Positions 1 through 9,422 of a stretch of DNA of 43,647 nt are shown here, in pieces; positions within the stretch are counted from its first letter, which is position 1; each line of letters begins with the position of its first letter. Both the position numbers and the translations under genes were made by a program. Origin of the DNA: an uncultured Geobacteraceae bacterium (GTDB lineage Bacteria > Desulfobacterota > Desulfuromonadia > Geobacterales > Pseudopelobacteraceae); assembly GCA_903862245.1 (NCBI GenBank), contig CAIOXL010000057.1, positions 1 through 43,647 of the forward strand, in the 5' to 3' direction. The notes beneath the pieces are model-generated. The model saw only the letters and a list, made by a program, of their open reading frames with translations. It was not told the DNA's origin and ran no database searches.

Positions 1-1
1 G

Positions 2-313
2 GACAAGTTTGAAGTGGTGACCCCCTCCGAAAGCATCCTGGCTGAACCGCCGGTCACCGTGGTGGACAAGGTTGCCGACAAACGGGGCACCCGGAAAGTG
101 GCTGAGGAGTACCTGAAGTATCTCTACAGCGACGAAGGACAGAAGATCGCCGCCAAGCATTATTACCGGCCGATAAACACCAAGATTCCGACCAAGCTGG
201 CCAAAGTCAAGCTGTACACCATCGACAAGGCCTTCGGCGGCTGGCAGAAAGCCCAGAAAACCCACTTCGCCGACGGCGGTACCTTTGACCAGATCTATAC
301 GCCGGCAAAATAG
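2..313 (+). CDS. sbp: Sulfate ABC transporter periplasmic sulfate-binding protein (C-terminal part)
   Basis: This is the 3' end of a gene that begins before the window; 103 codons are visible. The residues match the C-terminal lobe of the Sbp/CysP sulfate/thiosulfate-binding family: a [16 protein letters not shown] stretch, then [13 protein letters not shown] and a HYYRPIN segment, ending in [22 protein letters not shown]. The protein binds sulfate in the periplasm and delivers it to the CysTW permease encoded just downstream, so it is the first gene of the sulfate assimilation cluster seen here. A repeat element of about 140 bp separates it from cysT. The choice between Sbp (sulfate) and CysP (thiosulfate) is not certain from this fragment; the Sbp-like tail favours Sbp. 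Confidence 0.93.
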   Translation, partial: DKFEVVTPSESILAEPPVTVVDKVADKRGTRKVAEEYLKYLYSDEGQKIAAKHYYRPINTKIPTKLAKVKLYTIDKAFGGWQKAQKTHFADGGTFDQIYTPAK

Positions 314-330
314 CAGCACTAAAAGCGGTT

Positions 331-468
331 AAACACCGAGGCACCGAGACACAGAGAAAATCATACCGCACCGCAACCGATAGATAGAATACCAGCAGCC
401 GGTATGGCGTAAGGCTGTGTAGTTATAATATTACTGGTTCTCTCTGTGTCTCCGTGTCTCAGTGTTAA
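331..468. repeat. Intergenic inverted-repeat element, family A, copy 1
   Basis: The left arm at 331-360 (AAACACCGAGGCACCGAGAC and on) and the right arm at about 437-468 (reverse complement AACACTGAGACACGGAGACA and on) pair over about 28 bases with a few mismatches. The spacer is about 75 bp. A second copy lies at 16073-16212, and its spacer matches this one in inverted orientation (GCCTTACRCCATA core). It fills most of the sbp-cysT gap. As RNA it could form a long hairpin that separates expression of the abundant binding protein from the permease; that role is inference. Confidence 0.8.
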
Positions 469-597
469 AACAAGAATTGACCCGTTTCATCATGATCCCA
501 AGCAAGAGGAAGTGCATGAGACTGACACCACCCGACATCCCCCCGGTACGTCAGCTCCGGCTCTCCCTCCCGCAGAATCCGCACACAGGAAACAACC

Positions 598-1428
598 ATG
601 AAATTCTTCAAGCGGCATAACAACGTCCTGCCCGGTTTCGGAGTGACGCTCGGTTTTACAATCTTCTACCTGAGTATCATCGTGCTGATTCCGCTCTCGG
701 CGCTGGTGTTCAGAACCGCCGGCCTGACCTGGGGCGAGTTCGTCACAACTGTCACCGCTCCCCGGGTATTGGCCTCCTACAAGATAACATTCGGTGCGGC
801 ACTGGCTGCGGCGGTGATCAACTCCATCTTCGGCGTGCTGGTGGCCTGGGTACTGGTCCGCTACCGCTTTCCCGGCCGGCGGATCGTGGATGCACTGATC
901 GACCTCCCCTTTGCCCTGCCGACCGCCGTGGCCGGCATCACCCTGGCTACGATCTATTCCCCCAACGGCTGGGTGGGGCGCTTTCTGGAACCGCACGGCA
1001 TCAAGGTGGCGTTTACCCCGCTCGGCATTGTGCTGGCCATGACCTTCATCGGCCTCCCCTTTGTGGTACGTACCGTCCAGCCGGTGGTTGAAGAGATCGA
1101 AACGGAGCTGGAAGAGGCCGCTACCTGCCTCGGGGCCACCCGTTGGCAGACCCTGGTGCGGGTGATCTTTCCGCTGCTCACCCCGTCGATTCTGACCGGT
1201 TTCGCCCTGTCCTTCGCCCGTGGCGTTGGCGAGTATGGTTCGATCATCTTTATCGCCGGCAATATGCCGATGGTTTCGGAGATTACCCCGTTGCTGATCA
1301 TCACCAAGCTGGAGCAGTTCGACTATCGGGGCGCCACAGCCATCGCCTGCGTAATGCTGCTGACGTCATTTACCCTGCTGCTGGTCATCAACCTGCTGCA
1401 GAAATGGAGCAGACGGTACGCTGAATAA
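598..1428 (+). CDS. cysT: Sulfate ABC transporter permease subunit CysT (CysU)
   Basis: Inner-membrane permease of the sulfate/thiosulfate importer, pairing with CysW and the CysA ATPase. The 276-residue length is normal for the family. The first membrane span is at about residues 17-38, followed by several more hydrophobic segments typical of a six-span MetI-type permease. The cytoplasmic EAA loop that contacts CysA is clear at about residues 171-190 ([20 protein letters not shown]). The central [20 protein letters not shown] segment is characteristic of CysT. The ATG follows an AGGAAAC stretch at a plausible distance. It is the second visible gene of the operon, followed by cysW after about 50 bp. 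Confidence 0.95.
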   Translation: MKFFKRHNNVLPGFGVTLGFTIFYLSIIVLIPLSALVFRTAGLTWGEFVTTVTAPRVLASYKITFGAALAAAVINSIFGVLVAWVLVRYRFPGRRIVDALIDLPFALPTAVAGITLATIYSPNGWVGRFLEPHGIKVAFTPLGIVLAMTFIGLPFVVRTVQPVVEEIETELEEAATCLGATRWQTLVRVIFPLLTPSILTGFALSFARGVGEYGSIIFIAGNMPMVSEITPLLIITKLEQFDYRGATAIACVMLLTSFTLLLVINLLQKWSRRYAE

Positions 1429-1478
1429 TTTTCACACCCCATCACGGGAAAAATGCACCACAGTACGGCGAGGTATTC

Positions 1479-2351
1479 ATGTCTGCACCGATACATACAG
1501 TCCACTCAAACAAAAGCCCGACCGGTCGCGCCCAGACTGAGCCGCCGGTCGTCCGCTGGCTGCTGATTGCCGCCGCTCTGATTTTCCTGACCCTGTTTCT
1601 GGCCCTGCCGCTGGCCGCAGTTTTCAGCCAGGCGTTCGAGAAGGGGCTGACGGTCTATCTGGACGCACTGAAGGAACCGGACACCCTGTCATCCATCAAG
1701 CTGACGCTCATTACCGCAGCCGTGACCGTGCCGCTGAATCTGTTTTTCGGCGTCACGGCGGCCTGGGCCATCGCCAAGTTCAACTTCACCGGCAAGAACC
1801 TGCTGATTACCCTGATCGACCTGCCGTTTTCCGTGTCACCGGTTATCTCCGGCCTGATCTACGTGCTGATCTTCGGACTGCAGGGATGGATCGGCCCCTG
1901 GCTGCAGGAACATGACATCAAGATTGTCTTTGCCGTGCCGGGGATCATTCTGGCAACCATCTTTGTCACCTTTCCCTTCGTGGCCCGTGAACTGATCCCG
2001 CTCATGGAGGCCCAGGGGAAGGAAGAGGAGGAAGCGGCGCTGGTACTGGGTGCCTCCGGCCTGCAAACCTTCTTTCGTGTTACCCTGCCGAACGTCAAGT
2101 GGGGCATCATCTACGGGGTTATTCTGTGCAACGCCCGCGCCATGGGGGAGTTCGGTGCCGTTTCCGTCGTTTCCGGCCATATCCGGGGCATGACCAACAC
2201 CGTGCCGCTGCATGTGGAGATCCTCTACAATGAGTACAACTACACCGCCGCGTTTGCCGTAGCGTCGCTCCTGGCCTTCCTGGCGCTGATCACTCTGATG
2301 GTCAAGTCGATCGCCGAGTGGAAGGTCCGGCAGCAGTTGGAAAATAGTTAA
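1479..2351 (+). CDS. cysW: Sulfate ABC transporter permease subunit CysW
   Basis: Second inner-membrane permease subunit of the sulfate importer, homologous to CysT and forming a heterodimer with it. It has 290 residues, with a first membrane span at about residues 27-47 and the EAA loop near residues 182-202 ([20 protein letters not shown]). The motifs [22 protein letters not shown] and [20 protein letters not shown] are typical of CysW. It lies between cysT and cysA, the usual gene order. A palindromic repeat element occupies the gap to cysA. Confidence 0.95.
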   Translation: MSAPIHTVHSNKSPTGRAQTEPPVVRWLLIAAALIFLTLFLALPLAAVFSQAFEKGLTVYLDALKEPDTLSSIKLTLITAAVTVPLNLFFGVTAAWAIAKFNFTGKNLLITLIDLPFSVSPVISGLIYVLIFGLQGWIGPWLQEHDIKIVFAVPGIILATIFVTFPFVARELIPLMEAQGKEEEEAALVLGASGLQTFFRVTLPNVKWGIIYGVILCNARAMGEFGAVSVVSGHIRGMTNTVPLHVEILYNEYNYTAAFAVASLLAFLALITLMVKSIAEWKVRQQLENS

Positions 2352-2363
2352 ACTGTTTCTCGC

Positions 2364-2474
2364 TCCCCTCCTAATTTAGGAGGGGTTGGGGGTGGTAAGG
2401 TTCTGTCTTTGAATATGTTTTTAAAGATTACCGGCGACCACCCCTAACCCCTCCTTGAAAAAAGGAGGGGAACT
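2364..2474. repeat. Intergenic inverted-repeat element, family B, copy 1
   Basis: The arms at 2364-2396 and 2437-2474 are inverted copies of each other (ACCCCYAACCCCTCCT in one sense). Each arm is also a hairpin: CCCCTCCT-aattt-AGGAGGGG at 2365-2385 and CCCCTCC-ttgaaaaaa-GGAGGGG at 2448-2470. A related half-copy lies at 21915-21953. It sits between cysW and cysA, so it is transcribed inside the operon and may stabilise or attenuate the mRNA (inference). Confidence 0.8.
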
Positions 2475-2526
2475 GGAACCAAAATCAACAACATGCTGAA
2501 TAATAAACAGCTGATCAGGTGACATA

Positions 2527-3561
2527 ATGAGCATTGAAATCGAAAATATCGCAAAACAGTTCGGCACGTTCACCGCCCTTGGCGACGTCACCCTGTCCAT
2601 CCCCTCCGGTGAACTGGTGGCGCTGCTGGGGCCGTCCGGTTCGGGTAAAACCACCCTGCTGCGCATCATTGCGGGGCTGGAAACTCCCGACAGCGGGCGG
2701 ATCCTGTTCAACGGCACGGACACCACCCAGAGCCATGTACGCGACCGGAAAGTCGGCTTCGTGTTTCAGCACTACGCCCTGTTCAAGCATATGACCGTTT
2801 TTGACAATGTGGCGTTCGGTCTGAATGTACGGCCGAAAGAAACCCGTCCGACAAAAGAGGAAATCAGGGAACGGGTCAGTAAGCTGCTGCGTCTCGTGCA
2901 GCTTGAGGGGATGGCCGGTCGCTACCCGGCCCAGCTCTCCGGTGGCCAGCGTCAGCGCATCGCCCTGGCCCGCGCCCTGGCGGTGGAACCGCAGGTGCTG
3001 CTGCTGGATGAACCGTTTGGCGCGCTGGATGCCCAGGTGCGGGCCGAACTGCGCCGCTGGCTGCGTAAGCTGCACGATGAAATCCATGTGACCAGTGTTT
3101 TTGTTACCCACGACCAGGATGAAGCGCTGGAAGTGGCCGACCGGATCGTGGTCATGAACAGGGGGAAAATCGAGCAGTCCGGCACGCCGGACGAGGTATA
3201 CGAACATCCGGCCAATCCGTTCGTGCTCAACTTCCTCGGCAATGTCAACCTGTTCCATGGCCGCCTGCAGCAGACCGGTGAGCAGCCGGGGGCGGGTGAA
3301 AATGCGGTGTCATACGTACGTTCCCATGATATAGAGATCGACCGGAGTCCGCAGGATTCAACCGCGCTGTGCGCCGAGGTCCGGCACATCCAGAAACTGG
3401 GGCCGGCGGTACGGGTCACTCTGGCTATTGCGGGGAGCCCCGAGCTGGTGGAGGCGGAGCTGACCAGGGACGTGTTCCAGAACCTGGGACTGCAGCAGGG
3501 CGAGTCGGTGTTTGTCCGGCCGCGTCAGGTCAGAGTTTTTGTGGAAGATTACCAGATTTAG
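2527..3561 (+). CDS. cysA: Sulfate/thiosulfate import ATP-binding protein CysA
   Basis: Cytoplasmic ATPase driving sulfate import with CysTW. All ABC motifs are intact: Walker A GPSGSGKT at residues 35-42, Q-loop glutamine in FQHYALF at about 81, signature LSGGQ at 137-141, Walker B VLLLDE at 157-162, D-loop GALDA and switch histidine H195 in VTHDQ. The remaining C-terminal part of the 344 residues (from about 235) is the TOBE-like regulatory domain found in CysA and other CUT1-type ATPases. The ATG is preceded by a weak ribosome site. cysH begins 9 bp after its stop, so the two are almost certainly co-transcribed. Confidence 0.96.
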   Translation: MSIEIENIAKQFGTFTALGDVTLSIPSGELVALLGPSGSGKTTLLRIIAGLETPDSGRILFNGTDTTQSHVRDRKVGFVFQHYALFKHMTVFDNVAFGLNVRPKETRPTKEEIRERVSKLLRLVQLEGMAGRYPAQLSGGQRQRIALARALAVEPQVLLLDEPFGALDAQVRAELRRWLRKLHDEIHVTSVFVTHDQDEALEVADRIVVMNRGKIEQSGTPDEVYEHPANPFVLNFLGNVNLFHGRLQQTGEQPGAGENAVSYVRSHDIEIDRSPQDSTALCAEVRHIQKLGPAVRVTLAIAGSPELVEAELTRDVFQNLGLQQGESVFVRPRQVRVFVEDYQI

Positions 3562-3570
3562 GAGTCGAGT

Positions 3571-4266
3571 ATGCCGAACAGTATCCCCGTACCAGCCGCC
3601 GGAGCCACCCCGGCCGAAATTCTCGCCGCCGGCATCGCTGCGGCCAACGGGCCGGTTGCCCTCGCCTGTTCCTTCTCGCTGGAGGATGTGGCCATTATCG
3701 ATATTGCCTTCACGGCGGGGCTGACCCTGGGTGTTTTCGCCCTGGATACCGGTCGCTTGCATGAGGAAACCTATGAGGTTTCTGAAGCGTTGACCGCGCG
3801 GTACCCATTGACCATCGACTGGTATTTCCCCCGGCATGAGGAGGTGGAGGAGCTGGAGCGGGAAAAAGGGCTGTTCTCCTTCCGCGAATCGCTGGAAAAC
3901 CGCCACGAGTGCTGCCGCATCCGCAAGGTGGAGCCGCTTGCCCGGGCACTGAAAGGAGTCGCGGGGTGGGTTACCGGCATGAGGCGCGAGCAGAGTGTCA
4001 CCCGGAACGACCTGCACGCCGTTGAGAGGGACGGGCTGAACGGCGGCATCCTCAAGATCAACCCGCTGCTGGAGTGGAGCGAGCGCCAGGTGATTGAATA
4101 CGCCCGGGAGCACCATCTCCCGGAAAACCGTCTTTACAAACAGAAATTCCGCTCCATCGGCTGCGCCCCCTGCACCCGGGCCATCGGCCCGTGGGACCAT
4201 GTGCGGGAGGGGCGGTGGTGGTGGGAAAGCCCGGGGCAGAAAGAGTGCGGTCTGCACCGGCAATGA
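3571..4266 (+). CDS. cysH: Assimilatory adenylyl-sulfate (APS) reductase, Fe-S type
   Basis: Reduces adenosine 5'-phosphosulfate to sulfite with thioredoxin as electron donor. The [4Fe-4S] ligands of APS reductases are present as two cysteine pairs: C114-C115 (HECCRIRK) and C198/C201 (GCAPC). The catalytic cysteine is C226 in the C-terminal KECGLH motif. PAPS-specific enzymes lack the paired cysteines, so this one should use APS directly, and no APS kinase is needed; none is seen in the cluster. The start ATG follows GGAGTCGAGT at good spacing. The stop overlaps the mnmA start (ATGA). The 231-residue length is typical. Confidence 0.95.
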   Translation: MPNSIPVPAAGATPAEILAAGIAAANGPVALACSFSLEDVAIIDIAFTAGLTLGVFALDTGRLHEETYEVSEALTARYPLTIDWYFPRHEEVEELEREKGLFSFRESLENRHECCRIRKVEPLARALKGVAGWVTGMRREQSVTRNDLHAVERDGLNGGILKINPLLEWSERQVIEYAREHHLPENRLYKQKFRSIGCAPCTRAIGPWDHVREGRWWWESPGQKECGLHRQ

Positions 4267-5333
4267 GTCGAACGCGGGTTGTCATCGCCATGAGCGGCGG
4301 GGTGGACTCCTCGGTCAGTGCCGCCCTGCTGAAAGAGCAGGGGTATGAGGTGACCGGGGTGTCGCTGCAGCTCTATGATCCGGTGCCGAGGGAACCGGGA
4401 TGCCGGATGAAAACCTGCTGTTCCCTGGATGATGTTCTGGACGCCGGCCGGGTGGCCAACCGGCTGGATATCCCGTTCGAAGTACTGGACATGCGGGCCG
4501 AGTTCAAGGAGCGGGTGATTGATTACTTTATCGCCGAATATGCCGCCGGCCGCACCCCCAACCCCTGCATCCGCTGCAACGACCTGATCAAGTTTGATCT
4601 GCTGCTCGGGAAGGCGAAGGAGATGGGGGCGGATTTTCTGGCAACCGGGCATTATGCTCGGACAGCTGACGACAAGAACGGCATGAAACGGCTGCTCACC
4701 GGCCTCGATCCGGCCAAGGACCAGTCCTACTTCCTCTTCACTCTCTCCCAGGAGCAGCTGCAGCAGGTTATCTTTCCGGTCGGTATGCTTGAAAAAACGG
4801 GTGTCAGGCAGCTCGCAGCCGCATATAACCTTCCGGTTGCAAACAAGCACGAGAGCCAGGAGATCTGTTTCATTCCTGACAATGACTACGTGGCATTTCT
4901 GGAGAACCACGGCGTAGCCCAGACCCCGGGGGACATCGTGACGGTCGACGGGACGGTGATCGGCCGTCACGCCGGAGTACACCGCTATACCGTCGGACAA
5001 CGGAAAGGGCTGGGGATCGCCTGGGAGCATCCGCTGCACGTTCTGGTCGTCAATACGGAAAAGAATCAGATTGTGGTGGGTGAGCGGGGAGAGCTGGCAA
5101 CGTCCTCCCTGAGTGCGAGCCGGGCCACCTGGAGCAGCGCCCCGCCAGCTCAGGAGTTTCGAGCCGCGTGCCGCATCCGTTATCGGCACAAACCGGCCCC
5201 CTGCCGTGTGGTCATGGAGGGGGAGGGGCGCTTCTCGGTGTTCTTCGACACGCCCCAGTCGGCAGTAACACCCGGTCAGGCCGCCGTACTGTATGACGGT
5301 GCGTATGTCCTTGGCGGCGGCTGGATCGAGTGA
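4263..5333 (+). CDS. mnmA: tRNA-specific 2-thiouridylase MnmA
   Basis: Thiolates U34 in the anticodon of tRNA-Glu, -Gln and -Lys, using ATP and relayed sulfur. The PP-loop SGGVDSS sits at residues 11-17, the nucleophile C102 in PNPCIRCN and the second catalytic cysteine C202 in QEICFIPD. The 356-residue length fits the family. The frame is open further upstream inside cysH, but the ATG at 4263, overlapping the cysH stop as ATGA, places the PP-loop correctly and suggests translational coupling. Its position inside a sulfate assimilation operon links tRNA sulfuration to sulfur supply; the family usually sits with iscS/nifS-type genes or alone. Confidence 0.95.
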   Translation: MSRTRVVIAMSGGVDSSVSAALLKEQGYEVTGVSLQLYDPVPREPGCRMKTCCSLDDVLDAGRVANRLDIPFEVLDMRAEFKERVIDYFIAEYAAGRTPNPCIRCNDLIKFDLLLGKAKEMGADFLATGHYARTADDKNGMKRLLTGLDPAKDQSYFLFTLSQEQLQQVIFPVGMLEKTGVRQLAAAYNLPVANKHESQEICFIPDNDYVAFLENHGVAQTPGDIVTVDGTVIGRHAGVHRYTVGQRKGLGIAWEHPLHVLVVNTEKNQIVVGERGELATSSLSASRATWSSAPPAQEFRAACRIRYRHKPAPCRVVMEGEGRFSVFFDTPQSAVTPGQAAVLYDGAYVLGGGWIE

Positions 5334-5370
5334 CCGGTGAACAGGACCCAAAGGATAAGGAGTAGAATCG

Positions 5371-6276
5371 ATGACCAAAAATCTCACCCATTTACAGCAG
5401 CTTGAAGCTGAAAGTATCCATATCATCCGCGAAGTGGCGGCCGAATTCGGCAATCCGGTGATGCTCTATTCCATCGGCAAGGATTCGGCGGTCATGCTGC
5501 ACCTTGCCCGCAAAGCGTTTTATCCGGCACCGCCGCCGTTCCCGCTCATGCATGTGGACACCACGTGGAAATTCCGGGAAATGATCCAGTTCAGGGACCG
5601 GATGGCCGCCGAATGCGGCCTTGACCTGATTGTCCATGTCAATGATGAAGGGGTACGCCAGGGGATATCACCCTTCAGCCATGGCTCATCACTCTATACG
5701 GACATCATGAAAACCGAGGGGCTGAAGCAGGCGCTCGACCGTTACAAATTTGATGCCGCCTTCGGCGGTGCCCGGCGGGATGAGGAAAAATCACGGGCCA
5801 AGGAACGGATCTTTTCCTTCCGCAGTGCCAACCATCGCTGGGACCCGAAGATTCAGCGGCCGGAGCTGTGGAACCTGTACAATACCCGGATCAAGCCGGG
5901 GGAGAGCATCCGGGTCTTTCCCATCTCCAACTGGACCGAACTGGATGTGTGGCAGTACATCCACCTGGAGCAGATCCCCATCGTGCCGCTCTATTATGCC
6001 GCGGTCAGGCCGGTGGTGGAACGGGACGGCATGCTGATCATGGTTGATGATGACCGATTGGAACTTAAACCGGGGGAAACGGTGCAGTACAAATCGGTCC
6101 GTTTCCGCACCCTGGGCTGCTACCCGCTGACCGCTGCCGTGGAATCGGAAGCGAATACGCTGCCCCAGATCATTCAGGAAATGCTTCTTACCCGCACGTC
6201 GGAGCGCCAGGGGCGCCTGATCGACCATGACTCGGCCGGCTCCATGGAGAAGAAAAAGCAAGAGGGGTATTTCTAA
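5371..6276 (+). CDS. cysD: Sulfate adenylyltransferase subunit 2 (small, PP-loop subunit)
   Basis: Catalytic subunit of heterodimeric ATP sulfurylase, which makes APS from sulfate and ATP. The PP-loop motif SIGKDSAV is at residues 34-41. Further family hallmarks are [27 protein letters not shown] and a C-terminal [11 protein letters not shown] segment, ending in the typical [11 protein letters not shown] tail. The 301-residue length matches CysD. A strong AAGGAG ribosome site precedes the ATG. The stop codon overlaps the first base of the cysN start, so the two subunits are translationally coupled. Confidence 0.97.
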   Translation: MTKNLTHLQQLEAESIHIIREVAAEFGNPVMLYSIGKDSAVMLHLARKAFYPAPPPFPLMHVDTTWKFREMIQFRDRMAAECGLDLIVHVNDEGVRQGISPFSHGSSLYTDIMKTEGLKQALDRYKFDAAFGGARRDEEKSRAKERIFSFRSANHRWDPKIQRPELWNLYNTRIKPGESIRVFPISNWTELDVWQYIHLEQIPIVPLYYAAVRPVVERDGMLIMVDDDRLELKPGETVQYKSVRFRTLGCYPLTAAVESEANTLPQIIQEMLLTRTSERQGRLIDHDSAGSMEKKKQEGYF

Positions 6277-7952
6277 TGGCACACCAATCGGAACTGATTG
6301 AGCAGGATATTCTCGCCTATCTCAAAAGCCAGGAAGAAAAATCCCTGCTGCGCTTTATCACCTGCGGTAGCGTTGATGACGGCAAGAGCACCCTGATCGG
6401 GCGTCTGCTGTGGGATTCCAAGATGGTGTTCGAGGACCAATTGCTGACGCTTGAGGCGGACAGTAAACGGGCCGGCACCCAGGGAGGAGCAATCGACTAC
6501 GCCCTCCTGCTTGATGGCCTGCAGGCGGAGCGTGAACAGGGGATCACCATTGATGTGGCCTACCGCTACTTCTCCACAGACAAGCGGAAGTTTATCGTCG
6601 CCGATACCCCCGGCCATGAGCAGTATACCCGCAACATGGTGACCGGCGCTTCCACCGCCCAGGTGGCGGTGATTCTGGTGGATGCCCGCAAGGGGCTGCT
6701 GACCCAGACCCGGCGCCACAGTTTTCTGGTGTCGCTGGTCGGCATCAGGCACGTGGTGCTGGCGATCAACAAGATGGACCTGATTGAATATGATGAGGGG
6801 CGTTTTAACGCAATTGTCCGGGACTACCAGCAGTTTGCCGCACCACTCGGGTTTGCCTCGATTGCGGCGATTCCGATCTCCGCACTCAACGGCGACAATA
6901 TTATTACGCCGAGTGCCAGTACCCCCTGGTACGGGGGACCGACCCTGATGGCGTATCTGGAAGGGCTTCAGCTGGCGGGGGACAACAGGAACCAGCCGTT
7001 CCGCATGCCGGTGCAGTGGGTGAACCGTCCCAACCTTGATTTCCGCGGTTTTTGCGGCACCATCGCCGCCGGTACCATCCGGCCGGGTGATGAGCTGCGC
7101 GTTGCCGCGTCGGGCCGCACCAGCCGGGTTGCGCGCATCGTCACCATGCATGGCGATCTGCCGGAGGCGACCGCAGGACAGGCGGTGACCCTGACGCTGG
7201 AGGACGAGATTGATATCAGTCGCGGTGACATGCTGACCGATCCGGCGGCTCCGCCGGCCCATGCCCGGCATCCGGAAGCACATCTGGTCTGGATGCATGA
7301 CACCCCCCTGCAGCCGGGGCAGATGTACCTGGTCAAAACAGCCACCGCTCTGACGCCCGGCCGGGTTACCTCGGTGCAGTATGCGGTGGATGTCAATACG
7401 CTGGAGCAGAAGCAGCAGACCGCGCTCGGGCTGAACGAAATCGGGGTTGTCCGTCTGGAGTTCGACCGTTCGGTTTCGTTTGATCCCTATCGGCTGAACC
7501 GGGATACCGGCAGCTTTATTCTGATCGACCGTTTTACCAATGCCACCGTAGCCGCAGGAATGGTGATCGCCTCCGCTCCGCTGGAACTGCAGAAGGCACC
7601 TGATGGCGGACGCGGTCCGGAGTTGCCGGACGGGAACGGGAACCTCTCCGGCCGTATCAGCCTGGGGGACCTGTTTATTATCGGGGATGAGGGGAGTGTC
7701 GTTGACCTGACCGGAGAGCAGAACCGCATTGAGTTTGACGTTTCCGCCGGTTTTCTGGAGTTTATGGCACAGGGCAACCGGGTGCTGTTCCGGCTGCGCG
7801 ATGTGTATCAGTTGGAGCCGGTGGCGCTGATGGCGTTCGAGCAGGGTCTGGACTTCGAGTTCAGCCGGGGGGGGGATGGCGTGAATATTGTGCTGTACCG
7901 CTGTGATGTGTCCGGAGTGGCGGCTGCCGGCGATGACGATACGGTTATCTAG
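6276..7952 (+). CDS. cysN: Sulfate adenylyltransferase subunit 1 (GTPase subunit)
   Basis: GTPase subunit that drives APS synthesis with CysD. It has an EF-Tu-like G domain: P-loop GSVDDGKS at residues 31-38, G3 DTPGHEQY at about 110 and G4 NKMD at about 165, followed by two beta-barrel domains to about residue 440. No APS-kinase (CysC) domain follows, consistent with the APS-type reductase upstream. Instead there is an extra C-terminal segment of roughly 115 residues (about 440-558) that typical stand-alone CysN proteins of about 475 residues lack. It contains [18 protein letters not shown] and [20 protein letters not shown] and is not recognised. It is the last gene of the operon. Confidence 0.95.
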   Translation: MAHQSELIEQDILAYLKSQEEKSLLRFITCGSVDDGKSTLIGRLLWDSKMVFEDQLLTLEADSKRAGTQGGAIDYALLLDGLQAEREQGITIDVAYRYFSTDKRKFIVADTPGHEQYTRNMVTGASTAQVAVILVDARKGLLTQTRRHSFLVSLVGIRHVVLAINKMDLIEYDEGRFNAIVRDYQQFAAPLGFASIAAIPISALNGDNIITPSASTPWYGGPTLMAYLEGLQLAGDNRNQPFRMPVQWVNRPNLDFRGFCGTIAAGTIRPGDELRVAASGRTSRVARIVTMHGDLPEATAGQAVTLTLEDEIDISRGDMLTDPAAPPAHARHPEAHLVWMHDTPLQPGQMYLVKTATALTPGRVTSVQYAVDVNTLEQKQQTALGLNEIGVVRLEFDRSVSFDPYRLNRDTGSFILIDRFTNATVAAGMVIASAPLELQKAPDGGRGPELPDGNGNLSGRISLGDLFIIGDEGSVVDLTGEQNRIEFDVSAGFLEFMAQGNRVLFRLRDVYQLEPVALMAFEQGLDFEFSRGGDGVNIVLYRCDVSGVAAAGDDDTVI

Positions 7953-7970
7953 TCCCCGGAACCCATCCGG

Positions 7971-8228
7971 TTACGGCTGCGGTTCAAGCGTATTCTGGAG
8001 GCGCGCCAGGGCGGTCCTCACCCGGGTTTCAAGCCGGTCACTGGGGATCCCCTGCGTCAGGCTGTTTACATCAGCCTGATACAGCAGCGCCTCTGTTTTA
8101 GCAGTCGTTGTCCCGATTTTGAGAAGATATACATCAAGACACCCTACCGATGCACCATCCACCAGATCTATCCGGGTCAGTTTGATCCCCATTTTGGCTG
8201 CGAGATCAGAGATATATTTCTGAATCAT
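7971..8228 (-). CDS. Small hypothetical protein (85 aa)
   Basis: The frame stays open to 8261, but the ATG at 8228 has a near-perfect ribosome site (GGAGG, 7 nt upstream), so it is taken as the start. The product begins MIQKYISDLAAKMGIKLTR and is predicted soluble, with no membrane span and no metal-binding cysteine pattern (one cysteine in SVGCLDVYLL). A C-terminal helix-like segment (DRLETRVRTALARLQNTL) ends the protein. It converges on cysN with only 18 bp between the stops. Function unknown; the good ribosome site and coherent composition support a real gene. Confidence 0.75.
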   Translation of the reverse strand: MIQKYISDLAAKMGIKLTRIDLVDGASVGCLDVYLLKIGTTTAKTEALLYQADVNSLTQGIPSDRLETRVRTALARLQNTLEPQP

Positions 8229-8447
8229 GGTCCTGCCTCCTGAGAAAATTTTGATTGGCAACGTATACAGATAATTTTTTTAATGAACAATAAAAAAATT
8301 GTGCAGGTGGTGCCGGCAGTATCGTCATGCCGCTGCGCACAACCGGGAAGGGGCAAATCTTTTTGACGCCGACCGGCCGGTGGGAGTACACTGACCGTCA
8401 AATTTGCCGTCATATTCTCATCTGACCATTACTACTAAGGGGCAATA

Positions 8448-9422
8448 ATGCTGAATCGCGGAAGATTCGCCATCGCTTGTGCGCTGATCGCTGCACTGCT
8501 CGTCCTGTCCTCCTGCTCGCCGCTGGTGAATCTCCCGGGCACACGGATTCAGGAACCGAAAATTGAAAACGGTCATTTTGTTGCCGGTGACGGTGCGGTG
8601 CTGCCGATGCGTACCTGGCAGCCGGAAGGTACCCCCGCCCGGGCGGTTGTCGTCGCCCTCCATGGGTTTAATGATTACAGCAGTTTTTTTGCTGGTCCCG
8701 GGCGCTATCTGAGCAGCCGGGGTGTCGCCTGCTATGCCTATGATCAGCGCGGTTTCGGCGCTGCCCCGGGACGGGGGATCTGGGCCGGCACGGCGGCATA
8801 TGCAAGCGACCTCACGTCGTTCACGGCAGAGGTCCGTAAACGTCATCCCGGGATTCCGCTCTATGTAGTGGGGGAGAGTATGGGGGGGGCGGTGACCATC
8901 GTCGCCATGACCGGAAACAATCCGCCCGGTGTGGATGGGGTTATCCTTGTGGCGCCGGCGGTCTGGGCGCGGGAAACCATGCCCTGGTATCAGCGGTGGC
9001 TGCTTGCTGTTACATCGCACACGGTTCCCTGGATGGAACTGACCGGCAAGGGGCTGAGGGTTTCCGCCTCAGACAACCGTGAAATGCTCCGCTCTTTCGG
9101 GAGTGATCCTCTGGTCATCAAGGCAACGCGCATTGATACCATGTACGGCCTCACCAACCTGATGGATGAAGCGCTGGCCCGGTCGGAGGGTCTGCGGGTG
9201 CCGACTCTGGTCCAGTACGGAAAAAATGATCAGGTAATACCGAAAGAACCGACGTTTTTGATGCTTGAAAAGATGCCGGCAGGTGCCCGAAAGGCGTTCT
9301 ATGGGGAGGGGTATCACATGCTGCTGCGGGATCTTCAGGCGGAAAAGCCGCTGGCTGATATCGCCGCCTGGATAGCCGACCATCGCACACGGCTCCCCTA
9401 CGGTTCGGAGCGCTGGGAATAA
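8448..9422 (+). CDS. Lipoprotein alpha/beta hydrolase (monoacylglycerol lipase/lysophospholipase type)
   Basis: The N-terminal hydrophobic segment (residues 7-22) ends in a lipobox LSSC with lipidated C23, so it should be an exported, membrane-anchored lipoprotein. The mature part is a Hydrolase_4 (serine aminopeptidase S33/MGL) fold: oxyanion motif LHGFND at about 71-76, nucleophile S144 in GESMGG, and a probable triad of D261 (GKNDQVIP) and H290 (EGYHMLLRD). Expected activity is on monoacylglycerol or lysophospholipid esters in the envelope (family inference). The 324-residue length fits. A GGGGCAA ribosome site precedes the ATG. Its 3' end overlaps the convergent ABC gene by 25 bp. Confidence 0.9.
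   Translation: MLNRGRFAIACALIAALLVLSSCSPLVNLPGTRIQEPKIENGHFVAGDGAVLPMRTWQPEGTPARAVVVALHGFNDYSSFFAGPGRYLSSRGVACYAYDQRGFGAAPGRGIWAGTAAYASDLTSFTAEVRKRHPGIPLYVVGESMGGAVTIVAMTGNNPPGVDGVILVAPAVWARETMPWYQRWLLAVTSHTVPWMELTGKGLRVSASDNREMLRSFGSDPLVIKATRIDTMYGLTNLMDEALARSEGLRVPTLVQYGKNDQVIPKEPTFLMLEKMPAGARKAFYGEGYHMLLRDLQAEKPLADIAAWIADHRTRLPYGSERWE

Noticed and set aside
331-468. Possible CRISPR repeats
   Set aside because: The repeated units are inverted arms of one hairpin with a single spacer, not a regular direct-repeat array; no CRISPR array was found anywhere in the window.
3571-4266. PAPS reductase instead of APS reductase
   Set aside because: The two cysteine pairs (C114-C115, C198/C201) that bind the [4Fe-4S] cluster are present, and no APS kinase gene accompanies it.
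4134-5453. A 439-codon open frame antisense to mnmA and cysD
   Set aside because: It overlaps two convincing genes and shows Arg/Pro/His-rich composition typical of antisense frames.
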